Part shown: in pieces, positions 19,258 through 29,286 of the stretch
How the letters are laid out: each line of letters begins with the position of its first letter
Numbering within the stretch: position 1 is the stretch's first letter
Assembly: GCF_012689525.1 (NCBI RefSeq)
Contig: NZ_CP051514.1
Coordinates: 1,984,001-2,048,000 of the forward strand
Length of the DNA: 64,000 nucleotides
Reading direction: 5' to 3'
DNA from: Paraburkholderia aromaticivorans
GTDB taxonomy: Bacteria; Pseudomonadota; Gammaproteobacteria; Burkholderiales; Burkholderiaceae
Notes under the pieces: generated by a model
Databases searched by the model: none
Told to the model about the DNA's origin: nothing
Seen by the model: the letters and a program-made list of their open reading frames with translations, nothing else
Made by a program: the position numbers and the translations under genes

Positions 19258-20846
19258 CTTGGCTCCATCATGTTCGTCGGGTAATGCGGATAGGGCGGGT
19301 CATGTTGCGTTGAATTTTGCGGTGAACCTGCTTCCGGGGTGGGCTGCAAAATGGGGTGCTCATGCGCGCGGCGGCGCCGCTTCGCGGCCGCAGTGGCGGA
19401 TATCGCTGGGCCGAGCGTGCGGCCGAAATAGCCAAACATGCGGGCGCGCGCCTCGCTGTCCGGGTCGAAGCGCATGCGCCAGCGATCCGGGTCGGTGAGA
19501 TTGGGATGCTCGAACACCAGGACGCGGTGCAGCGGGTAGCCTTCGTCACGCAGAGGCAGGAGGACGCGGCGTGTCGCGTGCCGGTTCAGGATCACACCGC
19601 GTCGCACGTCGGGCGCCGCGTGCTCGGCGAGTCGCGCGAGTTGCGCCTGCGGCGTCGCCGGATTGCGGGCGACGCCGGATAGCACGTCGATATCGTGGTC
19701 TGCCGTCAGCCGATTCAACACGGCACGCCCGAGGTCGTCGCGATAGGCGACGCCCGCGCGCACCCATGACACCGCGTCGCTGGCGAGTATCGCAAGCAGG
19801 CGCGCGGGGCAGCGCGGATGCCGGCTGACCGCGCGACGCACCTCGGATTCGCGATCCTCGACAAACCGTTCGAGCCAAAGTGCCGGGCAGGCCAGGTTGC
19901 GTGCCAGTGCCCGCCGGACCCACGCATCGGCATCGTCGGCGAGCCAGTCGACGACCTTCAGCGGGATATCGTCGCGCACCGCCACCGCGCGCCGTACCGA
20001 GGCCTCTGCGTCGAAGCACAAAGCGATCAGCGCACTGGCCGGCGTGTTGACGTTCAGGGCAGTGGCGCGCCGCACCGCTGCGTCATCGTCGCGGGCGAGC
20101 TGGATCAGGGCGTTGGCGGGGGTGCGTGGATGGAGCGCGAGACTTCGCCGTTCGGCCACGGAAGCTGGCATCGTCTGCAATAGCGCGTCGGGGCAGTACG
20201 GATGCCGCAGCACCTGGGCGCGCACGGCGCTACTACGGGTGCTTTTCCAGAGGCGCGTGAGCGTCTGAGCGTCGGTGGCCAGATGAATGGCCAGCACGCG
20301 TTGCAGCAATGCGATGCCGCGCCGCTCCAGTTGGGTAAGAAGATCCGACGGTACGCCGACGTTCTCGCACAGCGCGTGCAGGATGCTGACGTCGTCGGTG
20401 TGCGTGGCGATGCCGGCGAGCAGCGCGTGAGGCGCATGAGCGTGGCGCGCGAGCAGTTGCGAGAGACGCACGGGGACGGGCTGGTCCGCGCCGGCAAGCC
20501 GTTCGAGCGCGCTGCCGGGTGTCGACGGATTTCGGGCGAGCCGCAGCTTCAGCGTTTCGTCCTGCTGGGCGTCGGCAAGCACGGCAAGCTGGGCGAGCAC
20601 GGCCGGTGGTGCGAACGCGAAGGCCGCCAATGCGAGGCGCTCGCGCCGTGTGCCGAACAGGCGCGCGCCGAGCCGTTCGCGATCAGCGGCGCGTGCGTAG
20701 GGATACAGGGCGGCTGCGCCGTAGACATCGTCAGCGTCGAGCGCGAGACCGATCAGTTCACGCCAGTGACGCCGCATCGTGGCCGTACGCACGACAGGCG
20801 TCGGTGCGCCGTCTGCGTGGCCGGGGTCTGCGACGGGAGTCGACAT
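19254..20846 (-). CDS. Leucine-rich repeat variant (LRV)/HEAT-like repeat protein
   Basis: 530 residues built of about 20 repeats of roughly 22-24 residues with the pattern V-R-x-A-(V/L)-A-x(2)-x-x-x-P-x-x-x-L-x-x-L-A-x-D, for example VRRATALNVNTPASALIALC, VRRALARNLACPALWLERFV and VRRAVSRHPRCPARLLAILA. This is the LRV solenoid family known from Azotobacter, but the N-terminal cysteine cluster that binds 4Fe-4S there is not apparent. No enzymatic motif is seen. Position between a membrane Fe-S oxidoreductase and etfBA, with coupled starts, suggests a scaffold or assembly role in electron transfer. Start 20846 is chosen for CGAGGAACGGCG before ATG; the frame is open further upstream. Confidence 0.8.
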   Translation of the reverse strand: MSTPVADPGHADGAPTPVVRTATMRRHWRELIGLALDADDVYGAAALYPYARAADRERLGARLFGTRRERLALAAFAFAPPAVLAQLAVLADAQQDETLKLRLARNPSTPGSALERLAGADQPVPVRLSQLLARHAHAPHALLAGIATHTDDVSILHALCENVGVPSDLLTQLERRGIALLQRVLAIHLATDAQTLTRLWKSTRSSAVRAQVLRHPYCPDALLQTMPASVAERRSLALHPRTPANALIQLARDDDAAVRRATALNVNTPASALIALCFDAEASVRRAVAVRDDIPLKVVDWLADDADAWVRRALARNLACPALWLERFVEDRESEVRRAVSRHPRCPARLLAILASDAVSWVRAGVAYRDDLGRAVLNRLTADHDIDVLSGVARNPATPQAQLARLAEHAAPDVRRGVILNRHATRRVLLPLRDEGYPLHRVLVFEHPNLTDPDRWRMRFDPDSEARARMFGYFGRTLGPAISATAAAKRRRRAHEHPILQPTPEAGSPQNSTQHDPPYPHYPTNMMEPR

Positions 20847-20866
20847 GTTCGCCGTTCCTCGCAGGT

Positions 20867-23029
20867 TCACGCCGCGACGATTTCGCGGGCACCGCCGGCG
20901 GCGGGTCCGTCGCCGTCCGCATCGACGAGGCTCTCGGCGATCAGTTCGATGAGCTCGCGTACGACGAACCGGCCTTCGTAGCCGCTCGTCTTCAGCGCAT
21001 CCTCGAACATCGTCAGGTCCTTGGGACAGCACACGACAAACACCTCCAGTCCTTCAAGGCGCGCCGCTTCGTGCATGCGGTTCTGCGATGGCTTTTCGGC
21101 ACCCACCGGATCGCTCATCCAGATGCGTCCGCCACCCGCGCCGCAGCAGAACGAGTTGTCGCGCGAGCGGGGCATCTCGATCAGTTCGCAACCGAGCGCC
21201 GCCAGAATCTGCCGTGGCGCGTCGTAGCCCTTGTTGAAGCGTCCGAGGTGGCAGGGATCGTGGAACGTCACGCGGTATCCCAGCGGGCGTTTCGGCGTGA
21301 TGCGGTGGTCAGCCAGCATGCGCGCGACGACGCTCGTGTAGTGCTCGATCTCGTACTTGCCGCCGAAGTCGGGATACTCGTTACGAATGGTGTTGTAAGA
21401 GTGCGGATCGGTGGTGACGATGCGCTTGAAGGTCGAGGCGCCCAGCATCGCGATGTTGTTTTCGGCGAGCAGTTCGTACAGCCCTTCTTCACCGACGCGG
21501 CGCACGTCGTTGCCCGCGTTCGATTCGCCTTCGTACAGCAGCCCGAAGTCGACGTTCGAGTCGTGCAGCAGCGTGGCGAACGCCTGGCTGACCCGCTGAT
21601 TGCGGGGGTCGAACGACGCATAGTCACCCACGAACCACAGCAATTCCACCGGCTCCTTGCGCGCGTCCTTGATCTGGAAGGGCAGGGGCTTGGTCCATGC
21701 GGCGCGCTTGCGCTTCGATTCATTGAATGAGTTGCCGTTCTTGTGGATGGCCTGCAGCGTCTTCTGCACCTGGGGTTCCATCTCGCCGTCCTCGACCAGC
21801 TTGCGACGCAGTTGCACGATGATCGGCACATGTTCGACCGCCACCGGGCAAATCTCGACGCACGCCATGCAAGTGCGGCATGACCAGACGGTTTCCATGA
21901 ACACCTGGCCGATGTCCTTGCCGTGCACATCGAGTTTGACCTCGTCGGGCAGGGCGTTCTTTTGCAAGGCTTCGTTGGCGAATTCGCGCAGCGACAGGAT
22001 CACGTCGCGCGGCGACAGCGGCGCGCCGACGGCGTTGGCCGGACACGCCTCATGGCAACGGCCGCACTTCGTGCAGGCGTCGAGATTGAGTAGATGCTTC
22101 CACGTGAAATCGGTGATCGTTTTGTAGCCAACGCGTTCGCTATCCGCCGGGATGCGCGGCAGACGCTGAGCGGCGAGCGGATCGCGCATCATCAGCGATC
22201 CGCTCGCGGTGAAGATATGCTTGACCTTCGTGTAAGGGATCAGCGCGATGAAGGTGAGCGCTAGCAGTCCATGGAACCACCAGAGGCCGGTGCGGATCAC
22301 GTAGGCTGCAGATGAATCAAGTCCTGCGCCCCGCATGCCTTCAGCGAGCAACGCGGCGACCGGCGACCACCAGCGCGTGTCCCACACCACCGCACGGTCC
22401 TGCAACCACACCAGCCGCAGCGCGCTCAACACGAAGCCCGTGATGCCGATCAGGATGAGGGTCCACAGGAACGCCCAGTCCTCGCGGCGATAACCGCTGC
22501 GATCGTAGTCCGGATCGCCGGGCTGGCGGTCAGGGCGCTTGTAGTCGAGTTTCGGCGGCTTGATCCAGCCACGGCGCGCCATCATGTAGATCAGGCCGCC
22601 GATCAGCGAGACACCCGCCAGGTTCATCGCGAGCTTGAAGCCCAGATAGAAGTTGCCGTTCCAGAAGTGAAAGCCCAGGAAGCGGGCGGTGATGTCGTAG
22701 TCGACCGTGACCGTCGCGGTGCCGAGAAACAACACGGCGAAGCCGTAGAAGATCAGCCGGTGAGCGCGGCCCGCTGCAGGGTCGCGGCGCGCCACGGTGC
22801 GGTGACTTAGCACCACGCGCACCATGTCGGCGAAACGCGCGCGCAAGTCGATTGGCCCCTTCACGGCCTGGCCGCGCCGGTACTTGCGAATCTGCACGTA
22901 GACGCCCCACGCGAACACCGCGATGGCTGCCACGCCTACCAGATAAAACAGCACGATCGCGAACGCTGGGAAATCCTCGAACAGGATGCGCGTCACGGTG
23001 GCTTGATCGAAATTCGCTGCGCTCAGCAT
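20867..23029 (-). CDS. Membrane-anchored 4Fe-4S oxidoreductase (DgcB/HdrD-like)
   Basis: 720 residues. The N-terminal half has about five hydrophobic segments (near 20-42, 90-110, 128-150, 185-206 and 252-267) with several His, like NarI-type cytochrome b subunits. Then two ferredoxin-type clusters (CTKCGRCHEACP and CRTCMACVEICP) and a C-terminal CCG-type domain (HDPCHLGR, FCCGAGGG, CCPKD), as in heterodisulfide-reductase D subunits. Relatives beside etfAB (DgcB of Pseudomonas dimethylglycine catabolism) are thought to pass electrons from Etf or dehydrogenases to quinone. Here it should serve the TMADH-type enzyme upstream. ATG 23029 follows GGACGAG. Confidence 0.88.
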   Translation of the reverse strand: MLSAANFDQATVTRILFEDFPAFAIVLFYLVGVAAIAVFAWGVYVQIRKYRRGQAVKGPIDLRARFADMVRVVLSHRTVARRDPAAGRAHRLIFYGFAVLFLGTATVTVDYDITARFLGFHFWNGNFYLGFKLAMNLAGVSLIGGLIYMMARRGWIKPPKLDYKRPDRQPGDPDYDRSGYRREDWAFLWTLILIGITGFVLSALRLVWLQDRAVVWDTRWWSPVAALLAEGMRGAGLDSSAAYVIRTGLWWFHGLLALTFIALIPYTKVKHIFTASGSLMMRDPLAAQRLPRIPADSERVGYKTITDFTWKHLLNLDACTKCGRCHEACPANAVGAPLSPRDVILSLREFANEALQKNALPDEVKLDVHGKDIGQVFMETVWSCRTCMACVEICPVAVEHVPIIVQLRRKLVEDGEMEPQVQKTLQAIHKNGNSFNESKRKRAAWTKPLPFQIKDARKEPVELLWFVGDYASFDPRNQRVSQAFATLLHDSNVDFGLLYEGESNAGNDVRRVGEEGLYELLAENNIAMLGASTFKRIVTTDPHSYNTIRNEYPDFGGKYEIEHYTSVVARMLADHRITPKRPLGYRVTFHDPCHLGRFNKGYDAPRQILAALGCELIEMPRSRDNSFCCGAGGGRIWMSDPVGAEKPSQNRMHEAARLEGLEVFVVCCPKDLTMFEDALKTSGYEGRFVVRELIELIAESLVDADGDGPAAGGAREIVAA

Positions 23030-23055
23030 GGGACTCGTCCGTTGGATTGGGGAGG

Positions 23056-23148
23056 GGAAGGGCGCGCGCTGCGTGCCCTTCCATGGCCTTCGTGGTGAGG
23101 CCTTGTTGACGTGGTTCGCGTGTTCTGCCGGTCTTGCGTCCGGCAGAA
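23056..23148. repeat. Two inverted repeats between the TMADH-type gene and the Fe-S oxidoreductase gene
   Basis: GGAAGGGC (23056-23063) pairs with GCCCTTCC (23075-23082), and TTCTGCCGG (23123-23131) pairs with CCGGCAGAA (23140-23148). Both are perfect. They lie in the 166-bp gap inside the operon. Without a T-run they look like RNA-stabilising or processing hairpins that could set different levels of the dehydrogenase and downstream electron carriers. Confidence 0.5.
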
Positions 23149-23195
23149 CGGCTGTGGATGCTCGGCCATCGCACAGCCGCGACCACGCTTCGTGA

Positions 23196-25418
<2,223 letters not shown>

Positions 25419-25473
25419 CTACGTAAGTCGGGGTGGATATGGCTGGCCGGCTTGCGCGCCGTCGGGAACCAAA

Positions 25474-25509
25474 CGGAGGGATGCCTGGGATGCTTCGAAG
25501 CACCCTCCG
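25474..25509. repeat. Hairpin between GcvT-like and TMADH-type genes
   Basis: CGGAGGG and CCCTCCG close a 36-nt structure that also contains the perfect inner dyad TGCTTCGAAGCA. It lies in the 146-bp spacer between two minus-strand genes. On the minus strand it is followed by GTTTGG, so any terminator activity would be partial. It may instead stabilise the downstream message. Confidence 0.45.
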
Positions 25510-25534
25510 TCGACGGCAGTTCCTGAGACGGGCG

Positions 25535-26647
25535 TCAGGCGGCGACGCGGGTGCGCAGGCGCATCGGGTCGTAGAACGGCGTTTTGGTGACGACGCCGCT
25601 GAAGTTGCCCGCGGCATCGCGGATCTCGACCTTGGTGCCGAGCGCGGTATGACCGGGCTTCAGATGCACCATGGCGAGCGACTGCATGAGGTAGCGGCTG
25701 AACGATGCGCTCGTCACGACGCCCACCTCTTCCTTGCCGATGAAAATCTTCGCGCCTGCGGTGACGGGGCCGTCGTGCTTGACGACCACGCCCGCCTGTT
25801 TGAACCGCGCCTTGCCGCGCGCGTTGAGCAACGCGGCCTTGCCGGTATAGTCGCCGGGCTTGTCGAGGTCGATCATCCAGTCGAGGTTCAACTCCCACGG
25901 GGTGGTGTCGCCTTCAGGCATGTCGAACGGATAGAACAGCAACGCGGCTTCGATGCGTGCCAGTTCGAGCGAGGTCCACGATGCGGGCACGATGCCATGC
26001 GGCTTGCCGGCTTCCAGAATGGCGTCCCACAGCGCAATCGCATGGTCTGCGCTGCACGACACTTCGAAACCCTGCTCACCGGAATAACCGCCGCGCGAGA
26101 TGACGATCTTGCGATCGAACAGTTTCGTTTCGACGTGAGCGAAGTAGGGCAGCTCGTTCAGGTCGATGCCGATATGCGGCTGCAGGATCGCCGTGGCGCG
26201 CGGGCCTTGCAGCGACAGCATGTGCACGTCGAAGTCCTGGTGCCACTCCACGTCGCGTTTCTCCGCGGCGCGGCGCAGATTCTCCTGAGTCGAACCACCG
26301 CCGTGCGAAATCCGGTAGCGATTCGGCGCATCGTAGATCACCATCAGGTCGTCGCAGAGCGCGCCGCGTTCATCGACTTCGGCGGCCAGACGCGCGGTGC
26401 CCGGCTTCATCTTCGTGACATCGATCGCGCAGATGCTGTCGATCACTGCTGCGGCATCCGGGCCGCTCACGTGGAGAATATTCAGCGCACTGATATCGTA
26501 GAGACCGGCTCCCGTGCGTACGGCGACGACTTCGTCGTTGGGATCGCTGTTGTAGTACCAGGGCAGCGGCATGTCGTTCCACCTATCGCCGTCAAGTTTT
26601 GAGCCGAGTTCACGATGGCGGATATTCAGAATTGATTGCCTTGTCAT
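25535..26647 (-). CDS. GcvT-like aminomethyltransferase family protein (DmmD-like)
   Basis: 370 residues with the GcvT fold: DISALNILHVSGPDAAAVID, AEVDERGALCDDLMVIY (the conserved Asp-Asp that positions folate in GcvT), MLSLQGPRATAIL, SRGGYSGEQGFEVSC and a C-terminal barrel ending TPFYDPMRLR. GcvT relatives move one-carbon units to tetrahydrofolate, and a GcvT-like gene (dmmD) accompanies dimethylamine monooxygenase in marine bacteria. Here it heads the TMADH-etf operon and is divergent from the N-demethylase genes, fitting capture of a methylene group. ATG 26647 gives the homologous N-terminus; the frame is open to 26863 through the promoter. Confidence 0.85.
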   Translation of the reverse strand: MTRQSILNIRHRELGSKLDGDRWNDMPLPWYYNSDPNDEVVAVRTGAGLYDISALNILHVSGPDAAAVIDSICAIDVTKMKPGTARLAAEVDERGALCDDLMVIYDAPNRYRISHGGGSTQENLRRAAEKRDVEWHQDFDVHMLSLQGPRATAILQPHIGIDLNELPYFAHVETKLFDRKIVISRGGYSGEQGFEVSCSADHAIALWDAILEAGKPHGIVPASWTSLELARIEAALLFYPFDMPEGDTTPWELNLDWMIDLDKPGDYTGKAALLNARGKARFKQAGVVVKHDGPVTAGAKIFIGKEEVGVVTSASFSRYLMQSLAMVHLKPGHTALGTKVEIRDAAGNFSGVVTKTPFYDPMRLRTRVAA

Positions 26648-27074
26648 AGCGTTTTCCCGAGAGTGGACCGTACGTGAGTGATGGCCGGTGCGCCTGGGCC
26701 GCGGAAGGCCAGACCTTGGGCCGCTGGATGACAGCAAGTCTCGGCTGTAAAAATTGGCGTCACAATCGCCCAATGGCGCTACCTCCGAGTGGGTAGGCGC
26801 ACTACTTCGCTTAAGCCCAAAAAACAGAAAAACAGGAGGGCAGGCGGTAGGGACATCGATCATGTATCGCCCGGAAGCGGCATCAAACGGACATCTCAGC
26901 CGTTCGCGGCAACGCGATACCTACAGCGCCGGGGCTACCTCCAACGAATCATTGATATCGTTTTTTTGCCGCTCGATTCTAGTTACGTGAATTCGCTGCA
27001 GAGATGCGTGGCCTGACTTGGGGTTCTCCCGAGGTACAGGGTGCGTGCCAATTCCAATGCGAGGAAGAGCGGGC
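26648..27074. promoter_or_regulatory. Divergent promoter region of the TMADH-type and N-demethylase operons
   Basis: A 427-bp region without a credible gene between divergent starts. It includes the 7-2-7 element at 26780-26795, further TACCT-type half sites at 26916-26942, and a T-run at 26960-26966. A TGGC-N10-GC element at 26755-26769 weakly resembles a sigma-54 promoter pointing to the plus-strand operon. These are candidate regulatory signals only. Confidence 0.45.
26770..26795. promoter_or_regulatory. Candidate regulator site CCAATGG-CGC-TACCTCC-GA-GTGGGTA
   Basis: TACCTCC (26780-26786) and GTGGGTA (26789-26795, complement TACCCAC) form an imperfect 7-2-7 dyad like the perfect one at 16556-16571. 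It is preceded by CCAATGG (26770-26776), which also precedes a similar TACTCCC element at 36301. The arrangement suggests binding of the NarL-type regulator. Inference from spacing and similarity only. Confidence 0.4.
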
Positions 27075-28031
27075 ATGAACGGACCGAGAACGATCCCAGT
27101 ACGTGTGGCACACATCGAGCCAATCGCGAGCGACGTACGGCGCTTCACGCTCGTGCCGGCCGACGGCGGGCATTTGCCGGCGTATTCGGCGGGCAGCCAC
27201 ATTGTCGTCACGATGCGCGGCGAAACACGCGTGTGGCGCAATGCCTATTCACTGACGACGCCGTCCGGCGCACGCGACGCCTACCAGATCATGGTTCGCC
27301 GCGTGCCCGCGTCGCGTGGCGGGTCAGTGTTCATGCATGAAGAAGTCAACGAAGGCACGACGCTCGACATCTCGATGCCGTCGAATTTTTTTCCACTTGC
27401 CAGACGCGGTAGCAAGCATGTGATGATCGCGGGCGGTATCGGCGTCACACCGTTTCTGTCGATGCTGCCGGAACTGGCCAATGCGCGTGCTCGCGTCGAG
27501 ATGCACCTGTGCTGCCGCCCGGAAGACGCCGACGCGTTCACGGATCTGATCGCCGCACGCACCACGGGCGGGATCGCGGTCTACGTGGAGCCGCAGGACG
27601 CGGGCGAGCGCTTTGGCGCATTGCTCGCGGCGCAGCCCGCCGGTACGCATCTGTACACTTGCGGTCCCGCGGGACTGATGGACGGGGTTGCGCTTGCCGC
27701 GCGCTCGCTGGGCTGGCCGGAAAGCCATTTTCACCAGGAGAGCTTTGGCGGTGCGTCGCACGGCGAACCGTTCGTCGCGGTACTGGCAAAGAGCGGCGGG
27801 GAAGTCGCGGTCGGTGCAGATCAGAGTCTGCTCGAAGCGCTCGAGGCGGCAGGCGTCGACGCGCCCTATATGTGCCGCGGTGGCGCATGCGGCACCTGCG
27901 CGCTGGAAGTGCTGGAAGGCGAGCCGGAGCATCGTGACTTTTTCCAGAGCGCGGCTGAGCGCGCAACGAACTGCAACGTACTGCCCTGCGTTTCGCGCGC
28001 CCGCAGCGCCCGGATCGTCCTGAACATCTGA
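27075..28031 (+). CDS. PDR/VanB-type ferredoxin reductase component (DmmB-like)
   Basis: 318 residues: N-terminal flavin domain (RNAYSLTTP as the RxYS-type FMN motif near 55), NAD(P) domain (VMIAGGIGVTPFLSM, THLYTCGPAGLMDG) and a C-terminal plant-type 2Fe-2S ferredoxin with Cys267, 272, 275 and 305 (CRGGACGTC). It passes electrons from NAD(P)H to a terminal oxygenase. The following gene encodes a heme-dependent N-demethylase, so this is probably the reductase of a dimethylamine monooxygenase. ATG 27075 is chosen for GAGGAAGAG upstream. Its stop overlaps the next possible start (TGATG). Confidence 0.87.
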   Translation: MNGPRTIPVRVAHIEPIASDVRRFTLVPADGGHLPAYSAGSHIVVTMRGETRVWRNAYSLTTPSGARDAYQIMVRRVPASRGGSVFMHEEVNEGTTLDISMPSNFFPLARRGSKHVMIAGGIGVTPFLSMLPELANARARVEMHLCCRPEDADAFTDLIAARTTGGIAVYVEPQDAGERFGALLAAQPAGTHLYTCGPAGLMDGVALAARSLGWPESHFHQESFGGASHGEPFVAVLAKSGGEVAVGADQSLLEALEAAGVDAPYMCRGGACGTCALEVLEGEPEHRDFFQSAAERATNCNVLPCVSRARSARIVLNI

Positions 28032-28054
28032 TGAACACGAGGAGCGGAGCCGCC

Positions 28055-29125
28055 ATGTCCATCGCTTTCAAAACCGAAGAAACCTTTCGAGATACCTACA
28101 CATTCCGCAACAGCGACGACGCTATCATGCGGTTTCCGTTTCCGTTTCCGGAAGACCGCTACATGTACTCGGTCAACATCGAGCCGCATGTGCCAGGCGG
28201 CTCATCGCCGGTATTCCGGAGCGCCTTCGATGTCGATGAGCATTACGTCGCCGAATGTCGCGACCGTGCGCTCACGCTGGAGCGCGATCCGCTGCGCTGT
28301 CAGGTGCTCGATCACATGGGCGCTGCGCAGTGGGACACGCTTGAGTTGATGATGGAAAGTCTCGCACGCGACTACCCTGAGCAATTTCGTCTCGAACGCG
28401 ATGGCGATCATTGGCGCTGGACGAATCGGCCGCTGGGCCTGACGCAGCAATTCGTGTTCGGTGACGCAAGCACGCTGCCATGCCCCCCCTTTGAATACAT
28501 CACGCGCCAAGGGCAGGGCGACTTCTGCCTGCTCGACCATCGCGACGACAACCTGTTCATGGACGGCGGCACGGTGACGACCCAGGCGGACTGGTCGCTC
28601 GACTTCGATCTCGGCATGAGTTTCATGGAATGGCATGGTCCTGTGCCGCTCGCGCACCAGGCAGGGATCTTCGAACGTGCGCTGAAATTCCTGCTGCGTT
28701 TGCAACTCGGCGCACCGGTACGGCGGCTGAACTGGACGATGACGGTCAACCCGCGACTGGACACGTCGCCCGAACAATATCCCGAGTGGGGACCGGACCG
28801 CGCGAGCATCACGCCTGTGAACGTCGGCCATAAGCTCCATCTGCGCGTCGAATTGCAGACCCTGTTCAGATTGCCGCGCAGCAATGCGATCCTTTTTTGC
28901 GTGCGCTGCTACCTGATTGCGCTCGACGAACTGGCGCGCGTGCCGAAATGGGGCAAGCGCCTGCATCGGGTGCTCGCTACGCTGCCGCCGGAGCTCATCG
29001 AATACAAAGGGCTGACCCGTTATCGCGACGTCGCTTTGCAATGGCTCGCGCCGTTCGACGACGGCACGCCGACCAGTACCGGCACCCAGCCCGAGATCGA
29101 ACAGCTCACCACGGAGCTGGTCTAG
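28055..29125 (+). CDS. Heme-dependent oxidative N-demethylase (DUF3445 family)
   Basis: 356 residues of the DUF3445 family: RFPFPFPEDRYMYSVNIEPH near the start, LTQQFVFGDASTLPCPPFEYIT, RQGQGDFCLLDHRDDNLFMDGG, FDLGMSFMEWHGPVPLAHQAGIF, and RLPRSNAILFCVRCYLIALDE. Members are the heme-binding catalytic subunit of dimethylamine monooxygenase, converting DMA to methylamine and formaldehyde. The frame also opens with ATG 28031 overlapping the previous stop; ATG 28055 lies 10 nt after GAGGAGCGG. Operon with reductase, permease and the DmmA-type subunit. Confidence 0.85.
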   Translation: MSIAFKTEETFRDTYTFRNSDDAIMRFPFPFPEDRYMYSVNIEPHVPGGSSPVFRSAFDVDEHYVAECRDRALTLERDPLRCQVLDHMGAAQWDTLELMMESLARDYPEQFRLERDGDHWRWTNRPLGLTQQFVFGDASTLPCPPFEYITRQGQGDFCLLDHRDDNLFMDGGTVTTQADWSLDFDLGMSFMEWHGPVPLAHQAGIFERALKFLLRLQLGAPVRRLNWTMTVNPRLDTSPEQYPEWGPDRASITPVNVGHKLHLRVELQTLFRLPRSNAILFCVRCYLIALDELARVPKWGKRLHRVLATLPPELIEYKGLTRYRDVALQWLAPFDDGTPTSTGTQPEIEQLTTELV

Positions 29126-29286
29126 CAACGGACCGAGATCGTTGTGGCACGTTTTTGTTTGACCCGTACGTACGCAACGTCTCACGCCTGGGTTGGCCTT
29201 TGATGGCAGGCCACGGGATGTCGGCTTGAGACGAAACCCACCTGTTGGTAACCAACCCGGCGCCTGACCGGAAAAGGAAGGCAGCG
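29126..29286. other. Spacer before the APC permease gene
   Basis: About 160 bp without coding signal. It contains TGGCACG followed by a T-rich run (29143-29160), which has a good sigma-54 -24 half but a poor -12 half, and the palindromic CGTACGTACG. A separate permease promoter is possible but unproved. Confidence 0.3.

Noticed and set aside
26755..26769. Sigma-54 promoter TGGC-N10-GC before the N-demethylase operon
   Set aside because: Only TGGC and the terminal GC match; too weak to annotate as a promoter.
29143..29158. Sigma-54 promoter upstream of the permease
   Set aside because: Good TGGCACG half, but the -12 GC is missing.
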